The notes: a model not told the origin generated them from the letters alone. 64,000 nt of DNA from Dialister sp. UBA7295 (GCA_002471975.1 DKQZ01000090.1:1-64000), one strand, 5' to 3'. Positions 45,723-54,156 are shown, counted from the stretch's first letter. Numbers and translations: made by a program.

Positions 45723-45835
45723 TCGGGCAAAAAGATTGTCTTCCAGGCGGGGGAATGCTGAAAGAGCAGGATCTATGAGGATTCTTAAATCTGAAGGCTT
45801 AACGAATTTCTAATGATACAAAACGATATTTTTTC

Positions 45836-45841
45836 TACTAT
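45836..45841 (+). promoter_or_regulatory. -10 box of the copy 2 non-coding RNA
   Basis: TACTAT, with ATGATA about 17 bp upstream. The sequence around it (AATGATACAAAA … CTACTATATGTATAG) is conserved at copy 1. Confidence 0.6.
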
Positions 45842-45848
45842 ATGTATA

Positions 45849-46187
45849 GAAGGCAAAAAGAACGAGGCCTCGGGCCGAGCTCCAACCGATCCGCCAGGCG
45901 CCCGGAAATTTCAGGCGGATCCGGAGCCGCGCCCACGTGTTCCTGATGCCTTCCATCCTCGAGGATTTTGAAATTCCCCAGTTGTTATAAAGACAAATAA
46001 ACTTCCGAATACGAAATGATTCAGTAACCTGCCTCGCTCTGCAGCTGATCGGGCAGTCATATCCCAATGCGGGAATGACTGCTTCCGGATTGACAGGTAA
46101 GAACGAGGTTCCGGAAAACGTGTTATTCCCCGTTTCGGGAGAATTTTGCTGCCTTAAAGCCCTTCCCCCAGGTGGAAGGGCTTTTTC
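45849..46187 (+). ncRNA. Putative structured non-coding RNA, copy 2
   Basis: About 340 nt without a plausible frame, from a conserved promoter to a terminator (AAAGCCCTTCC / GGAAGGGCTTT, 46156-46186). The 5' block AAAAAGAACGAGGCCTCGG opens a long hairpin whose apex is CCGATCCGCC / GGCGGATCCGG, and the returning strand has GCGCCCACGTGTTCC. Then comes CTTCCATCCTCGAGGAT, as in copy 1. The 3' half differs in sequence from copy 1 but again has long-range pairing. Family not identified. Confidence 0.6.
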
Positions 46188-46380
46188 GTCTGGAAAGAAA
46201 CAATCCCCGGAGTCCCGGTTCGGTTTCCGGGTTTCTTGAAAGGCATATATTTTCATCAGCCGCCAAAGCAGGAAGGAAAATATTGCAAATATTAGATATG
46301 ACTAAAAAGTATAGGGGACCCATCCTTCTATGCTGTTTCAGAAAAATTGTACAAATCTGCCTTTAATCCCTATTTAATCG

Positions 46381-46409
46381 TTGACAGGACTATCCGGCGG
46401 TGATACTAT
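46381..46409 (+). promoter_or_regulatory. Consensus promoter of the tandem-riboswitch transcript
   Basis: TTGACA (46381-46386), 17-bp spacer, TACTAT (46404-46409). It is one of the best promoters in the window. Confidence 0.85.
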
Positions 46410-46431
46410 AAATACAACCGAATAAGAAAAG

Positions 46432-46613
46432 TCAGGTGCCCAAAAGGGCTTAATAGGGAAGACCGGTGAGATGCCGGCACGGTCCCGCCACTGTAATGCG
46501 GAGCGAATCCAGATGTCACTGAGGAATCGGGAAGACGGAGGAGCGAGGAAGCAGAGTCAGGAGAACTGCCTGTCTTAGATCACCGTTTGAACCCACGAGC
46601 GATGGGAAGGGGA
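46432..46613 (+). ncRNA. Cobalamin riboswitch, tandem copy 1
   Basis: Starts AGGTGCCC…GGGCTTAATAGGGAA, then CCGGTGA, GGTCCCGCCACTGTAA and GGAGCGAATCC. The B12 box is AGTCAGGAGAACTGCCTG and the 3' end is ATCACCGTTTGAACCCACGA plus GCGATGGGAAGG. All core elements are present. Confidence 0.95.
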
Positions 46614-46627
46614 TGTCTCTATGATGT

Positions 46628-46657
46628 CTCTTTACGTTCGTGTAAAGAGGTTTTTTA
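46628..46657 (+). terminator. Terminator of riboswitch copy 1
   Basis: CTCTTTAC-gttcgt-GTAAAGAG then T6. Confidence 0.88.
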
Positions 46658-46695
46658 TTGGTGAATCGGTTATTGAGGAGCTAACTACATAAGTA

Positions 46696-46883
46696 AAGCA
46701 GGTGCCCATGAGGGCTTAATAGGGAAGACCGGTGAAATGCCGGCACGGTCCCGCCACTGTAATGCGGAGCGAATCCAACAAAAGTCACTGAGGATATTGG
46801 GAAGGCTGGAGGAGCGAGGAAGCAGAGTCAGGAGAACTGCCTGTTTTGGAATCACCGTTTGACCTACGAGCGATGGGAAGGTG
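46696..46883 (+). ncRNA. Cobalamin riboswitch, tandem copy 2
   Basis: Nearly identical in its core to copy 1, from AGGTGCCC through GGTCCCGCCACTGTAA and the B12 box AGTCAGGAGAACTGCCTG to GCGATGGGAAGG. It looks like a direct duplication including the expression platform. Confidence 0.95.
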
Positions 46884-46912
46884 TGAATATAAGTACGTTT
46901 GACGTACATTCT

Positions 46913-46947
46913 ATCCACCTTTGTCCTGCGCAAAAGGTGGATTTTTC
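46913..46947 (+). terminator. Terminator of riboswitch copy 2
   Basis: ATCCACCTTT / AAAAGGTGGAT then T5. A smaller GTACGT / ACGTAC hairpin sits just before it at 46894-46908. Confidence 0.88.
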
Positions 46948-46978
46948 AGTTTCAGGAATGAGGATCCCTGAAGCCGGT

Positions 46979-47601
46979 CTCGAGGATGATGAAGGGAAAC
47001 ATCATCCTCCGCGGGATTCACTTATGTCTCCAACTGCTTCGGTGTAACGCTCGAAAGGGCTTTACATAGTCCTGTGGGATTCCTCCCATGGTTCATCTCC
47101 TTCGGGTGATGGTAGTAACAGGGAAATACGATCATCACCCCACACTTTTCCAATAACTTCCATGTGAAGTGTCTATAGTTCGGGACGGCCCTCCGGGGCG
47201 TTTCGAGTCTCATCTCCCTTCGGGTGATGGCAAGACTGTCACCCTCCTTTTTAGAAATACTTCTTCGTGAAGTGACTATATGGCCTGTGGGCCAGGGGAC
47301 TGCCCCCAAAGATTCATCTCCCTTTTGCGATGGGTAGAGGGAAATATCCATCGCCCCTTTTCCAATAACTTCCTTGTGAAGTGTCTATATGGCGAGCCTT
47401 TACGGCCGCTCATGGTTCTACTCCCTTCAGGTGATGACCATCCAGGGAAAATGGTCATCACCGCCCTTTTTCCAAATCCTTCCTTTCGGAAGTTCTAAAG
47501 GAAATCTGGCATTTCCTGATTCTTTTCCTCCATGAGTGATGAGGGGAAACCCTCATCACTCCCACTACTTTTGATAATAGCATCGCAAGATGTTATTATA
47601 C
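46979..47601 (+). ncRNA. Tandem array of structured hairpin units under riboswitch control
   Basis: A single hairpin (46982-47009) and five tandem units at about 47089-47178, 47179-47282, 47283-47391, 47392-47500 and 47501-47601. Each full unit has a GC-rich first hairpin, a long second hairpin with a conserved AGGGAAA loop, a linker TTTTCCAATA, a third hairpin of the type ACTTC / GAAGT, and TGTCTATATG. The stems change between units while staying paired: GGTGATGACCAT / ATGGTCATCACC in unit 4, GCGATGG / CCATCGC in unit 3, GAGTGATGAGG / CCTCATCACTC in unit 5. That supports selection on RNA structure. No coding frame runs through the units. Confidence 0.8.
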
Positions 47602-47631
47602 AGGTTCTCATTGGAGCTCTGCTCCAAACCC

Positions 47632-47668
47632 CTTTTGAAGCGGGCCGCTGCCCGCTCCTTTTTTTATT
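47632..47668 (+). terminator. Terminator closing the hairpin-array transcript
   Basis: GAAGCGGG / CCCGCTCC hairpin then T7. It ends the transcript before the glutathione peroxidase promoter, so the array is a separate transcription unit. Confidence 0.8.
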
Positions 47669-47696
47669 TGACCGCTTCGATTATATTCGATATAAT
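47668..47696 (+). promoter_or_regulatory. Promoter of the glutathione peroxidase gene
   Basis: TTGACC (47668-47673), 17-bp spacer, TATAAT (47691-47696). Confidence 0.8.
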
Positions 47697-47736
47697 AAAT
47701 ATAGAGTTGAATCCAAAGTGACAAAGGAGGCATACC

Positions 47737-48282
47737 ATGAGCGTTTATGATTTCAAAGTGATCACTAATAAGGGCAAAGAAATTTCCCTTGCCGATTACA
47801 AAGGAAAAGTCCTTCTCATCGTGAATACGGCCAGCAAGTGCGGCTTCACGCCCCAGTACGAGGGTCTGGAAAAACTGTATAAAACCTATAAGGACAAAGG
47901 CCTTGTCATCCTGGGATTTCCCTGCAACCAGTTTGCCGGACAGGATCCGGGGACCGATGGGGAAATCGAGCAGTTCTGCCGGCTGAATTACGGCGTATCC
48001 TTCCCCATGTTCAAGAAGGGGGACGTTCGCGGCGAAACGGCACAGCCTCTCTTCAAGTACCTGACCGGAGAAAAAGGATTCAAAGGTTTTGACATGGACC
48101 ATCCCAATGCGGAGGTGCTGCTGAATTTCCTGAAGAAAAACTTCCCCGAATTCCTGGAAGGGGACGATATCAAGTGGAATTTCACGAAATTCCTAATCGA
48201 CCGGGAAGGAAAGGTCATCGCCCGCTTCGAGCCGACAAAGACTCCGGAAGCCCTGGCGGCGGAAATTGAAAAATTGCTGTAA
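47737..48282 (+). CDS. Glutathione peroxidase-family thiol peroxidase
   Basis: 181 residues. The peroxidatic residue is Cys35 (NTASKCGFT), not selenocysteine. GFPCNQFAGQ and the WNFTKFLID segment supply the Gln, Asn and Trp of the catalytic tetrad. Bacterial enzymes of this type usually use thioredoxin. ATG 47737 follows AAGGAGG. Monocistronic, with its own promoter and a terminator (AGCGCTCC / GGGGCGCT) at 48299-48328. Confidence 0.93.
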   Translation: MSVYDFKVITNKGKEISLADYKGKVLLIVNTASKCGFTPQYEGLEKLYKTYKDKGLVILGFPCNQFAGQDPGTDGEIEQFCRLNYGVSFPMFKKGDVRGETAQPLFKYLTGEKGFKGFDMDHPNAEVLLNFLKKNFPEFLEGDDIKWNFTKFLIDREGKVIARFEPTKTPEALAAEIEKLL

Positions 48283-48298
48283 TATAGTGGAAAATGAA

Positions 48299-48328
48299 AG
48301 CGCTCCTCAGTCAGGGGCGCTTTTTGCT
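48299..48328 (+). terminator. Terminator after the glutathione peroxidase gene
   Basis: AGCGCTCC-tcagtca-GGGGCGCT then T5. Confidence 0.8.
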
Positions 48329-48459
48329 GGCCATCAGCCGTTAGACTTCAGCAGGTCGTGATGGGAAATGACCTTCCGGCCCGCCGGGGAGGATCCTATT
48401 TCTAATGTTTCCCGGAGAATGAAATATGATAGTATAATAAGTAGCAAAGGAGGCGGGCC

Positions 48460-49221
48460 ATGAGGAAATATTTTTTCTTTGATATTGACGGGACCCTGAC
48501 CACGCCGCTTACTGCGGATTATCCGGAGAGCACCAGGGAAGCGGTGCAGAAGCTTATGGAAAACGGTCATTTCGTGGCCATCGCCACGGGCCGTATGCAG
48601 TCTGATGCGGCCAGGGTGGCCAGAGATCTGGGGATTCCTTCCATTGTCTCCGATGGGGGAAATGCGGTGACCATTGACGGAAAAATCCTCTATGATGAAG
48701 GACTTCCCATCGATGCCTGCATCCGGACCCTGACTGAAATCGATGAAGAAAAGCATCCCTTCGCTTTCTGCCCCTACAACCGCAAGTATCGCATCACCAG
48801 AACCACGAAGTACCTGGAAAAGGTCAAGGACCGGTACTATGAGACTGCCATCATTCCGGATTTCTACATTCCTGCGGTGGACGTCATTCATAAAATCTTC
48901 ATTGCCTGCACGAAAAAAGAAAAGGACGACATCCCTCTCTATACACTGCCTCACGTCTGGTTTTCCGCGGATACCATGCTGGTGGAGCCGGTCCACAAGG
49001 AGCGGGGGATCATGGAAATACAGAAAATGCGCCATATCCCCGATGAAGATATCGTTGTCTTCGGGGACGGCATGAATGACCGGGCCATGTTCCGGCCGGA
49101 ATGGATGAGCATTGCCATGGGAAACGCCAAGCCGGAACTGAAGGCGCTGGCGAAGTACATCACTTCCCGGGCTGATGAAGACGGGATTTATAATGCCTGC
49201 AGGCACTTCGGGTGGATCTGA
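48460..49221 (+). CDS. Cof-type HAD-IIB phosphatase
   Basis: A 253-residue haloacid-dehalogenase-type hydrolase. Motif I is FDIDGTLT near residue 6, motif II is IATGR, and motif III/IV is VFGDGMNDRAMF near residue 198. The IIB cap lies between (residues about 85-180). It likely dephosphorylates sugar phosphates or nucleotides; the substrate cannot be predicted. AAAGGAGG precedes ATG 48460. Confidence 0.9.
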   Translation: MRKYFFFDIDGTLTTPLTADYPESTREAVQKLMENGHFVAIATGRMQSDAARVARDLGIPSIVSDGGNAVTIDGKILYDEGLPIDACIRTLTEIDEEKHPFAFCPYNRKYRITRTTKYLEKVKDRYYETAIIPDFYIPAVDVIHKIFIACTKKEKDDIPLYTLPHVWFSADTMLVEPVHKERGIMEIQKMRHIPDEDIVVFGDGMNDRAMFRPEWMSIAMGNAKPELKALAKYITSRADEDGIYNACRHFGWI

Positions 49222-49243
49222 CTTGGCTGTGCCGATGGGTCAT

Positions 49244-49281
49244 GGGACTCTCTGTCCAACAGGACGGGGAGTCTTTTTTGG
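49244..49281 (+). terminator. Terminator after the HAD gene
   Basis: GACTCTCTGTCC / GGACGGGGAGTC then T6. Confidence 0.75.
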
Positions 49282-49317
49282 TGGAAAAACAGGTAATCGA
49301 TGAATGATGAGCGCCGG

Positions 49318-49432
49318 CTGACAGCTAATGGCTAACGGCTAACAGCTAATGGCTAATGGCTAACGGGTAACAGCTAACGGCTATTACCTGTTACCCAATA
49401 GCCATTAGCCACCAACTATTGTTAACTGCCGC
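49318..49432. repeat. Heptamer element, CTAATGG / CTAACGG type, with inverted arm
   Basis: About ten 7- to 8-bp units (CTAATGG, CTAACGG, CTAACAG …) fill 49318-49383, followed by the reverse-complement arm (TTACCTG, TTACCCA, TAGCCAT, TAGCCAC) to about 49413. It fills most of the gap before ecfA1. Confidence 0.75.
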
Positions 49433-49533
49433 GAAATTCTCTCATTCACAAATTTTTATTGACGCCGTACTATTTCTTCTGTTATTATAAAGTATCAGTG
49501 AATTTTTGTATTTCTTATAAAGAAAGAGGAATC

Positions 49534-50415
49534 ATGGATACAGAAAAACTGAAGGATGAAAAGAAGGATGACGTCCTTTTCGACATCCGTCATTTGACCC
49601 ATACCTTTGATACGGAGGACGGGAAGAAATTTGATGCCCTGTCTGACGTGACGGCCACGATCAAGAAAGGCTCTTTTACGGCTATCATCGGCACGAACGG
49701 CAGCGGGAAATCCACGCTGGCCCGCCACCTGAATGCCCTCCTTATTCCTACGGAAGGGGAACTTTATGTGGAAGGCATGAAGACCTCCGACTTTTCCCAT
49801 ATCTGGGATATCCGCCAGAAGGTGGGCATGGTCTTCCAGAATCCGGACAATCAGCTTGTGGCTGCCATTGTGGAAGAAGATGTGGCTTTCGGACCTGAAA
49901 ATATCGGCGTGCCGCCGGAGGAAATCCGGAAGCGCGTAGACGAATCCCTGGAAAAAGTGGGCATGACGGCTTACCGCACTCATTCGCCTGCCATGCTTTC
50001 GGGCGGGCAGAAACAGAGGATCGCCATCGCCGGCATTCTTGCCATGAAACCGGACTGCATCGTCCTTGACGAACCGACGGCTATGCTGGACCCCAGGGGA
50101 CGACAGGAAGTCATGGATACCATTCACAGCCTCAATGAAAAAGAAGGCATCACCATTGTCCTCATTACTCATTTCATGGAAGAAGCGGTGACAGCAGACC
50201 ATGTGATGGTGGTGGAAAAAGGAAAACTCCGCATGGAAGGGACTCCGAGAGAAGTCTTCTCCCAGGCTGAGAAATTGACCGAATGGGGCCTGGATGTGCC
50301 GGTGGCGGCAGATCTCGCCCATGGTCTTCGCCAAAAGGGATTATCCATTCCTGAAGATTGTATGACAGATGAGGAGCTGGAAGAAGCATTATGTCCATAT
50401 GTGTCGAAAATGTAA
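49534..50415 (+). CDS. ecfA1: Energy-coupling factor transporter ATPase EcfA1
   Basis: A 293-residue ATPase of the shared ECF vitamin-uptake module. Walker A is GTNGSGKST, the Q-loop VFQNPDNQLV is characteristic of CbiO/EcfA proteins, the signature is LSGGQKQRIAIAG, and Walker B is CIVLDEPTAMLD. ATG 49534 with AAAGAGG. It overlaps ecfA2 by 25 nt. The cluster lets several S-components share one engine. Confidence 0.94.
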   Translation: MDTEKLKDEKKDDVLFDIRHLTHTFDTEDGKKFDALSDVTATIKKGSFTAIIGTNGSGKSTLARHLNALLIPTEGELYVEGMKTSDFSHIWDIRQKVGMVFQNPDNQLVAAIVEEDVAFGPENIGVPPEEIRKRVDESLEKVGMTAYRTHSPAMLSGGQKQRIAIAGILAMKPDCIVLDEPTAMLDPRGRQEVMDTIHSLNEKEGITIVLITHFMEEAVTADHVMVVEKGKLRMEGTPREVFSQAEKLTEWGLDVPVAADLAHGLRQKGLSIPEDCMTDEELEEALCPYVSKM

Positions 50416-51248
50416 GCTGCGTCTACAGCAAAGGCTCTCCCTTTGAAAAAGTGGCACTGGAAAATATTTCGCTCACCATTGAAAAAGGGGAATTCATCGG
50501 AATCATCGGTCATACGGGAAGCGGGAAATCCACCCTCATCCAGCATCTGAACGGGCTTATCCATCCCACTACAGGGAAAGTCACCATTGATGGGGTGGAC
50601 CTGGCAGCTAAATCAAAAGAATCGGTGAAGAAACGCCATTCCGTGGGCATGGTTTTCCAGTATCCGGAGCACCAGCTTTTTGAAGAATCCGTAGCGAAAG
50701 ATATCGCTTTCGGACCCAGGAATCTGGGCTGTGATGAAGAGGAAACGGAAAAACGGGTGAAGAGTGCCATGAAATTTGCAGGCCTTGATTACGATACTTT
50801 TGCGAACCGCTCGCCCTTCCGCCTTTCCGGCGGCCAGCAGCGGCGCGTGGCTATTGCCGGTGTCATCGCCATGCATCCCGATTTCCTCATTCTTGATGAA
50901 CCGTCGGCAGGCCTGGACCCCATCGGACGAAGGGAAATCTTTGCCCGCATCCAGAGCTGGTATAAGAAAGGTGTCTTCTCCGTTATCCTTGTTTCCCATA
51001 ACATGGATGATATCGCCCGCCTGGCCACGAGACTTCTCGTCATGCACAAAGGCCATCTCGTGCTGGACGGAAAGCCCATGGATATTTTCCTCCATCACAG
51101 AAAAGAACTGAAGGAATGCGGCGTCGATGCGCCGCCCCTGACCCAGACCCTTCTCTATCTCAAGGAAAAAGGCATCCCTGTGCCGGAAGATGCGAAAACC
51201 GTCAAAGAAGCCGTGGATCGTATGTACAAAATGCTGGGAGGTAAATAA
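50391..51248 (+). CDS. ecfA2: Energy-coupling factor transporter ATPase EcfA2
   Basis: 285 residues. Walker A is GHTGSGKST, the Q-loop is VFQYPEHQLF, the signature is LSGGQQRRVAIAG, and Walker B is FLILDEPSAGLD. It pairs with EcfA1. It starts inside ecfA1, and its GGGAGG-containing end provides the site for ecfT. Confidence 0.95.
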   Translation: MSICVENVSCVYSKGSPFEKVALENISLTIEKGEFIGIIGHTGSGKSTLIQHLNGLIHPTTGKVTIDGVDLAAKSKESVKKRHSVGMVFQYPEHQLFEESVAKDIAFGPRNLGCDEEETEKRVKSAMKFAGLDYDTFANRSPFRLSGGQQRRVAIAGVIAMHPDFLILDEPSAGLDPIGRREIFARIQSWYKKGVFSVILVSHNMDDIARLATRLLVMHKGHLVLDGKPMDIFLHHRKELKECGVDAPPLTQTLLYLKEKGIPVPEDAKTVKEAVDRMYKMLGGK

Positions 51249-51249
51249 G

Positions 51250-52053
51250 ATGCTTACAGATATCACTCTCGGCCAGTACTATCCTGGGGATTCCTATCTT
51301 CACCGCATGGACCCCAGGGCCAAAATCCTCTGCACCATGATTTTCATCATTGCCATTTTCCTGGCCAATAACCTTTTCTCCTATGTCCTGGTGGCAGCTT
51401 TCACATTTCTCACCATCGCCAAATCGGGCGTACCGGTGAAACTCATCTGGAAAGCCATCAAGCCTTTGTGGATCATTCTCGTCTTTACTATGGCCATCCA
51501 TATGCTGACCACTCCGGGCAATGAATTCTTTACCTGGAAATTCATCCATATCAGTCAGGAAGGCATTACGAACGGCCTCATCATGACGCTCCGTCTCGTA
51601 TTCCTCATCGCTTTTTCGTCTCTTTTGACCTATACCACCAGTCCTATCGTCCTGACCGACGGCATCGAAGCCCTTCTCATGCCTTTCCGCCGTTTCGGCG
51701 TACCGGCTCATGAACTGGCCATGATGATGACCATTGCCCTTCGCTTCATCCCCACCCTTCTGGAAGAAACAGACAGAATCATGAAAGCCCAGTCCTCCAG
51801 GGGTGCGGACTTTGTGAACGGTAATCTCTGGCAGCGGGCCAAAAACATGGTGCCTCTCCTCGTACCGCTCTTCATCTCTGCCTTCCGCCGGGCTGACGAT
51901 CTCGCCACTGCCATGGAAGCCAGATGTTATCGGGGCGGAGAAGGCAGGACCAAAATGCACCAGCTGAAATACACCTGGCGCGACAGAAACGGATTCCTTG
52001 CCGTCATCATCGTGACAGTGCTCCTCATCGCGCTCTATATTTATTTCCGATAA
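51250..52053 (+). CDS. ecfT: Energy-coupling factor transporter transmembrane protein EcfT
   Basis: 267 residues with about five to six helices and the two coupling motifs near the end: SRGADF (residues about 180-185) and the SAFRRADDLATAMEARCYRG block, which has the conserved ARG/ARC signature. ATG 51250 is 1 nt after the ecfA2 stop. The terminator is AATTGGCGGGA / CCTGCCAATT at 52055-52087. Confidence 0.94.
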   Translation: MLTDITLGQYYPGDSYLHRMDPRAKILCTMIFIIAIFLANNLFSYVLVAAFTFLTIAKSGVPVKLIWKAIKPLWIILVFTMAIHMLTTPGNEFFTWKFIHISQEGITNGLIMTLRLVFLIAFSSLLTYTTSPIVLTDGIEALLMPFRRFGVPAHELAMMMTIALRFIPTLLEETDRIMKAQSSRGADFVNGNLWQRAKNMVPLLVPLFISAFRRADDLATAMEARCYRGGEGRTKMHQLKYTWRDRNGFLAVIIVTVLLIALYIYFR

Positions 52054-52054
52054 A

Positions 52055-52088
52055 AAAATTGGCGGGACCTGTTCCTGCCAATTTTTGT
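52055..52088 (+). terminator. Terminator after ecfT
   Basis: AAAATTGGCGGGA / CCTGCCAATTTTT. Confidence 0.75.
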
Positions 52089-52132
52089 TATAGTGATCAG
52101 TTCTCAGTGATTTCACATTATGCGGGAATGTC

Positions 52133-52370
52133 TGATGGCTGACAGCTCATGGGCTAATGGCTAACGGCTAACGGCTAACGGCTGACAGCTGATTGACTCC
52201 ATACCGGCGGGCCCATTGCCGGACTGCATGAAAAGCTTCGCGGATAGGAAATATGACGCAAACGAGCCATCGCCCGCCTGAGTACAATGCAACTGCTAAC
52301 TGCTAACTGCTAACTGCTAACGGCTAACGGCTAACGGCTAACACCTATTACCCATTACCCATTACCTGAT
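52133..52370. repeat. Large heptamer element between ecfT and truA
   Basis: The first array at 52133-52190 uses CTAACGG units. The second at 52290-52370 has eleven consecutive 7-bp units: ACTGCTA x4, ACGGCTA x3, ACACCTA, TTACCCA x2, TTACCTG. Between them, in reverse orientation, is the GCATTGTACTCAGGCGGGCG core shared with 61633 and 23578. Confidence 0.8.
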
Positions 52371-52390
52371 CTATATCAATCTGAGGTCTC

Positions 52391-53185
52391 ATGAAAAACA
52401 TCTGGATTACCCTCTCTTACGAGGGCACGAATTACGCCGGCTTCCAGCGGCAGGAAAACCGCATGACCGTGCAGGAAATGGTGGAAAACTGCCTCCTTCA
52501 GATCACCGGCACAAAGACCACCCTCTATTTCGTGGCCCGCACGGACGCCGGAGTCCATGCCTATGGCCAGGAATGTACCTTTTATACGGAATCCACCATT
52601 CCGCCGGACCGTTTCATTTACGCCATGAATGCGGCCCTTCCTTATGATATCCGTGTCACGAGAAGCCGGGAAGTGGACATGGATTTTTCCGTACGAAAAG
52701 GAAATTTCGGGAAAACCTACGGCTACCTTCTGACGGAGGAGCGGGAATGCTCTCCCTTCCTCAAGCGTTACATCTGGCACACCGGGAAGAAGCTGGATCT
52801 TTCAAAAATGGAAAAAGCGGCCCGGGTGCTGGAAGGGACTCACGATTTTACTTCTTTCCGTGGAAATAATTCCGTTCCCTCCTCTCCCATCCGCAAAATC
52901 AATGAAATACGGATTGTAAAGGAGGGGCCTCTCGTCCGCATCTATGTGACGGGAGAGGGCTTCCTCTACCATATGGTCAGAAATATTGCGGGAGCTCTCG
53001 TGGATGCAGGCATTGGGGCGCTGACGCCGGAGGATTTGAAAAAAATCCTGGAAGCAAAGGACCGGAAAAAGCTGGGCATGACGGCTCCGGCGGAAGGACT
53101 CTGCCTGCTTCGCGTCTATTTCAAACCCATTACGAAAGAAGCAATCGATGAGACCCTCTCGCGTCATTTATTTCCCTGGTGCTGA
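52391..53185 (+). CDS. truA: tRNA pseudouridine synthase A (positions 38-40)
   Basis: A 264-residue TruA. The catalytic Asp is in ARTDAGVHA near residue 55, with the GTNYAGFQRQ opening and FTSFRGNN and FLYHMVRNIAGAL in the C half. ATG 52391 has GAGG 6 nt upstream. The ecfA1-ecfA2-ecfT-truA order is widespread in Firmicutes. Confidence 0.96.
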   Translation: MKNIWITLSYEGTNYAGFQRQENRMTVQEMVENCLLQITGTKTTLYFVARTDAGVHAYGQECTFYTESTIPPDRFIYAMNAALPYDIRVTRSREVDMDFSVRKGNFGKTYGYLLTEERECSPFLKRYIWHTGKKLDLSKMEKAARVLEGTHDFTSFRGNNSVPSSPIRKINEIRIVKEGPLVRIYVTGEGFLYHMVRNIAGALVDAGIGALTPEDLKKILEAKDRKKLGMTAPAEGLCLLRVYFKPITKEAIDETLSRHLFPWC

Positions 53186-53328
53186 ACAACTGAATCGATT
53201 ATTACGTTCCAATTAAAACAGTTCAATCGTTCAAACTCTTTGTTCCAATTTTTCCCGAAAAGGTTTATAATATAGGAAATATTTGCAATAACAATAACAG
53301 GAGCAGTAACCATTTCGGGGAGAGAACC

Positions 53329-54111
53329 ATGGAAATCACAAGAAAAGAGCAGATCCGCCGGGCGGCGAGAAAGCTCTTTAAAAAGAATGGATATCAGGGC
53401 ACGTCCCTGCGCGACATCAGCCGGGAAGCGGGAGTGAATGTGTCATCCGTTTCCTATTACTTTGGCACCAAGGAAGAACTGTACCGGAGTCTGTTTCCAA
53501 AGAAAGAAGAGGAACTGGCGTCGGACAAAAGGCAGCAGATCCTGGACGCTGCCATCCGCCTCTTTGCGCTGAAAGGATACTCGGACGTGTCCATCCGGGA
53601 TATTGCCAGGGAAGCGGAAGTGAACAGCGCCGCTATTTCCTATTACTTCGGCGGGAAGCGGGAACTCTATGCGGAAATCCTTGAAAAGGGGTCGAACCTT
53701 CTGGTGGACTTCGTGGAAAAAGCAGCCGACGGTACCCGGAGCCCTACGGAAGTGCTGGAAATGTATTCCCATTTCTTCTTCCGCCTCATGGAGAAACGGC
53801 CCTACATCCTTCGCATCTTTTCCTGGGAAATGATTCATCCCACCGACGTCTTTGCGTCCATCGGAAAGGAACGGTTTGCCATGGTCCTCATGGTGCTCCG
53901 CGGGGCCCTGACCGAAGGCATGGAGGAAGGGGCTTTCCGGAAAGATTTAAAGCCCACGGAAGTCTGCATCTCCTGGGCCGGCATGGTGGTGTACTATTAT
54001 CTCATGAATGAAATCAAGAAACGGTTCGAAGTGGAAGAAGATATTTCCGAAGAATCCTATATGAATCAGGCCTACGACGTGCTCATGAACGGGATCCGGG
54101 AGAAGAAATAA
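53329..54111 (+). CDS. TetR-family regulator with two tandem DNA-binding domains
   Basis: 260 residues. Two complete TetR_N helix-turn-helix domains occur in a row. The first spans residues 1-58 (ARKLFKKNGYQGTSLRDISR … SSVSYYFGTKEELY) and the second about 67-120 (AIRLFALKGYSDVSIRDIA … AAISYYFGGKRELY). One C-terminal ligand and dimer domain (about 125-260) follows. Ordinary TetR proteins of about 200 residues have one HTH, so this is an internal duplication. A TATAAT lies near 53267. Target unknown; the flanking genes are truA and a T-box-controlled set. Confidence 0.9.
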   Translation: MEITRKEQIRRAARKLFKKNGYQGTSLRDISREAGVNVSSVSYYFGTKEELYRSLFPKKEEELASDKRQQILDAAIRLFALKGYSDVSIRDIAREAEVNSAAISYYFGGKRELYAEILEKGSNLLVDFVEKAADGTRSPTEVLEMYSHFFFRLMEKRPYILRIFSWEMIHPTDVFASIGKERFAMVLMVLRGALTEGMEEGAFRKDLKPTEVCISWAGMVVYYYLMNEIKKRFEVEEDISEESYMNQAYDVLMNGIREKK

Positions 54112-54156
54112 GGGTATTTCCCATCTTTCCGGGCTTTGGATAGTCTCTTTTTTCTG

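Noticed and set aside
46859..47047. 62-codon frame overlapping the end of riboswitch copy 2 and its terminator
   Set aside because: It runs through structured RNA elements, has no ribosome binding site and no recognisable motif. Structure explains the sequence better.
46979..47601. One large ornate RNA such as ROOL or OLE
   Set aside because: Those are single large folds; this region is modular, with about 100-nt units repeated in tandem. I cannot exclude a distant relation without Infernal.
52290..52370. CRISPR-like regular repeats
   Set aside because: Period is 7 bp with no spacers and no cas genes; it is a short tandem repeat.
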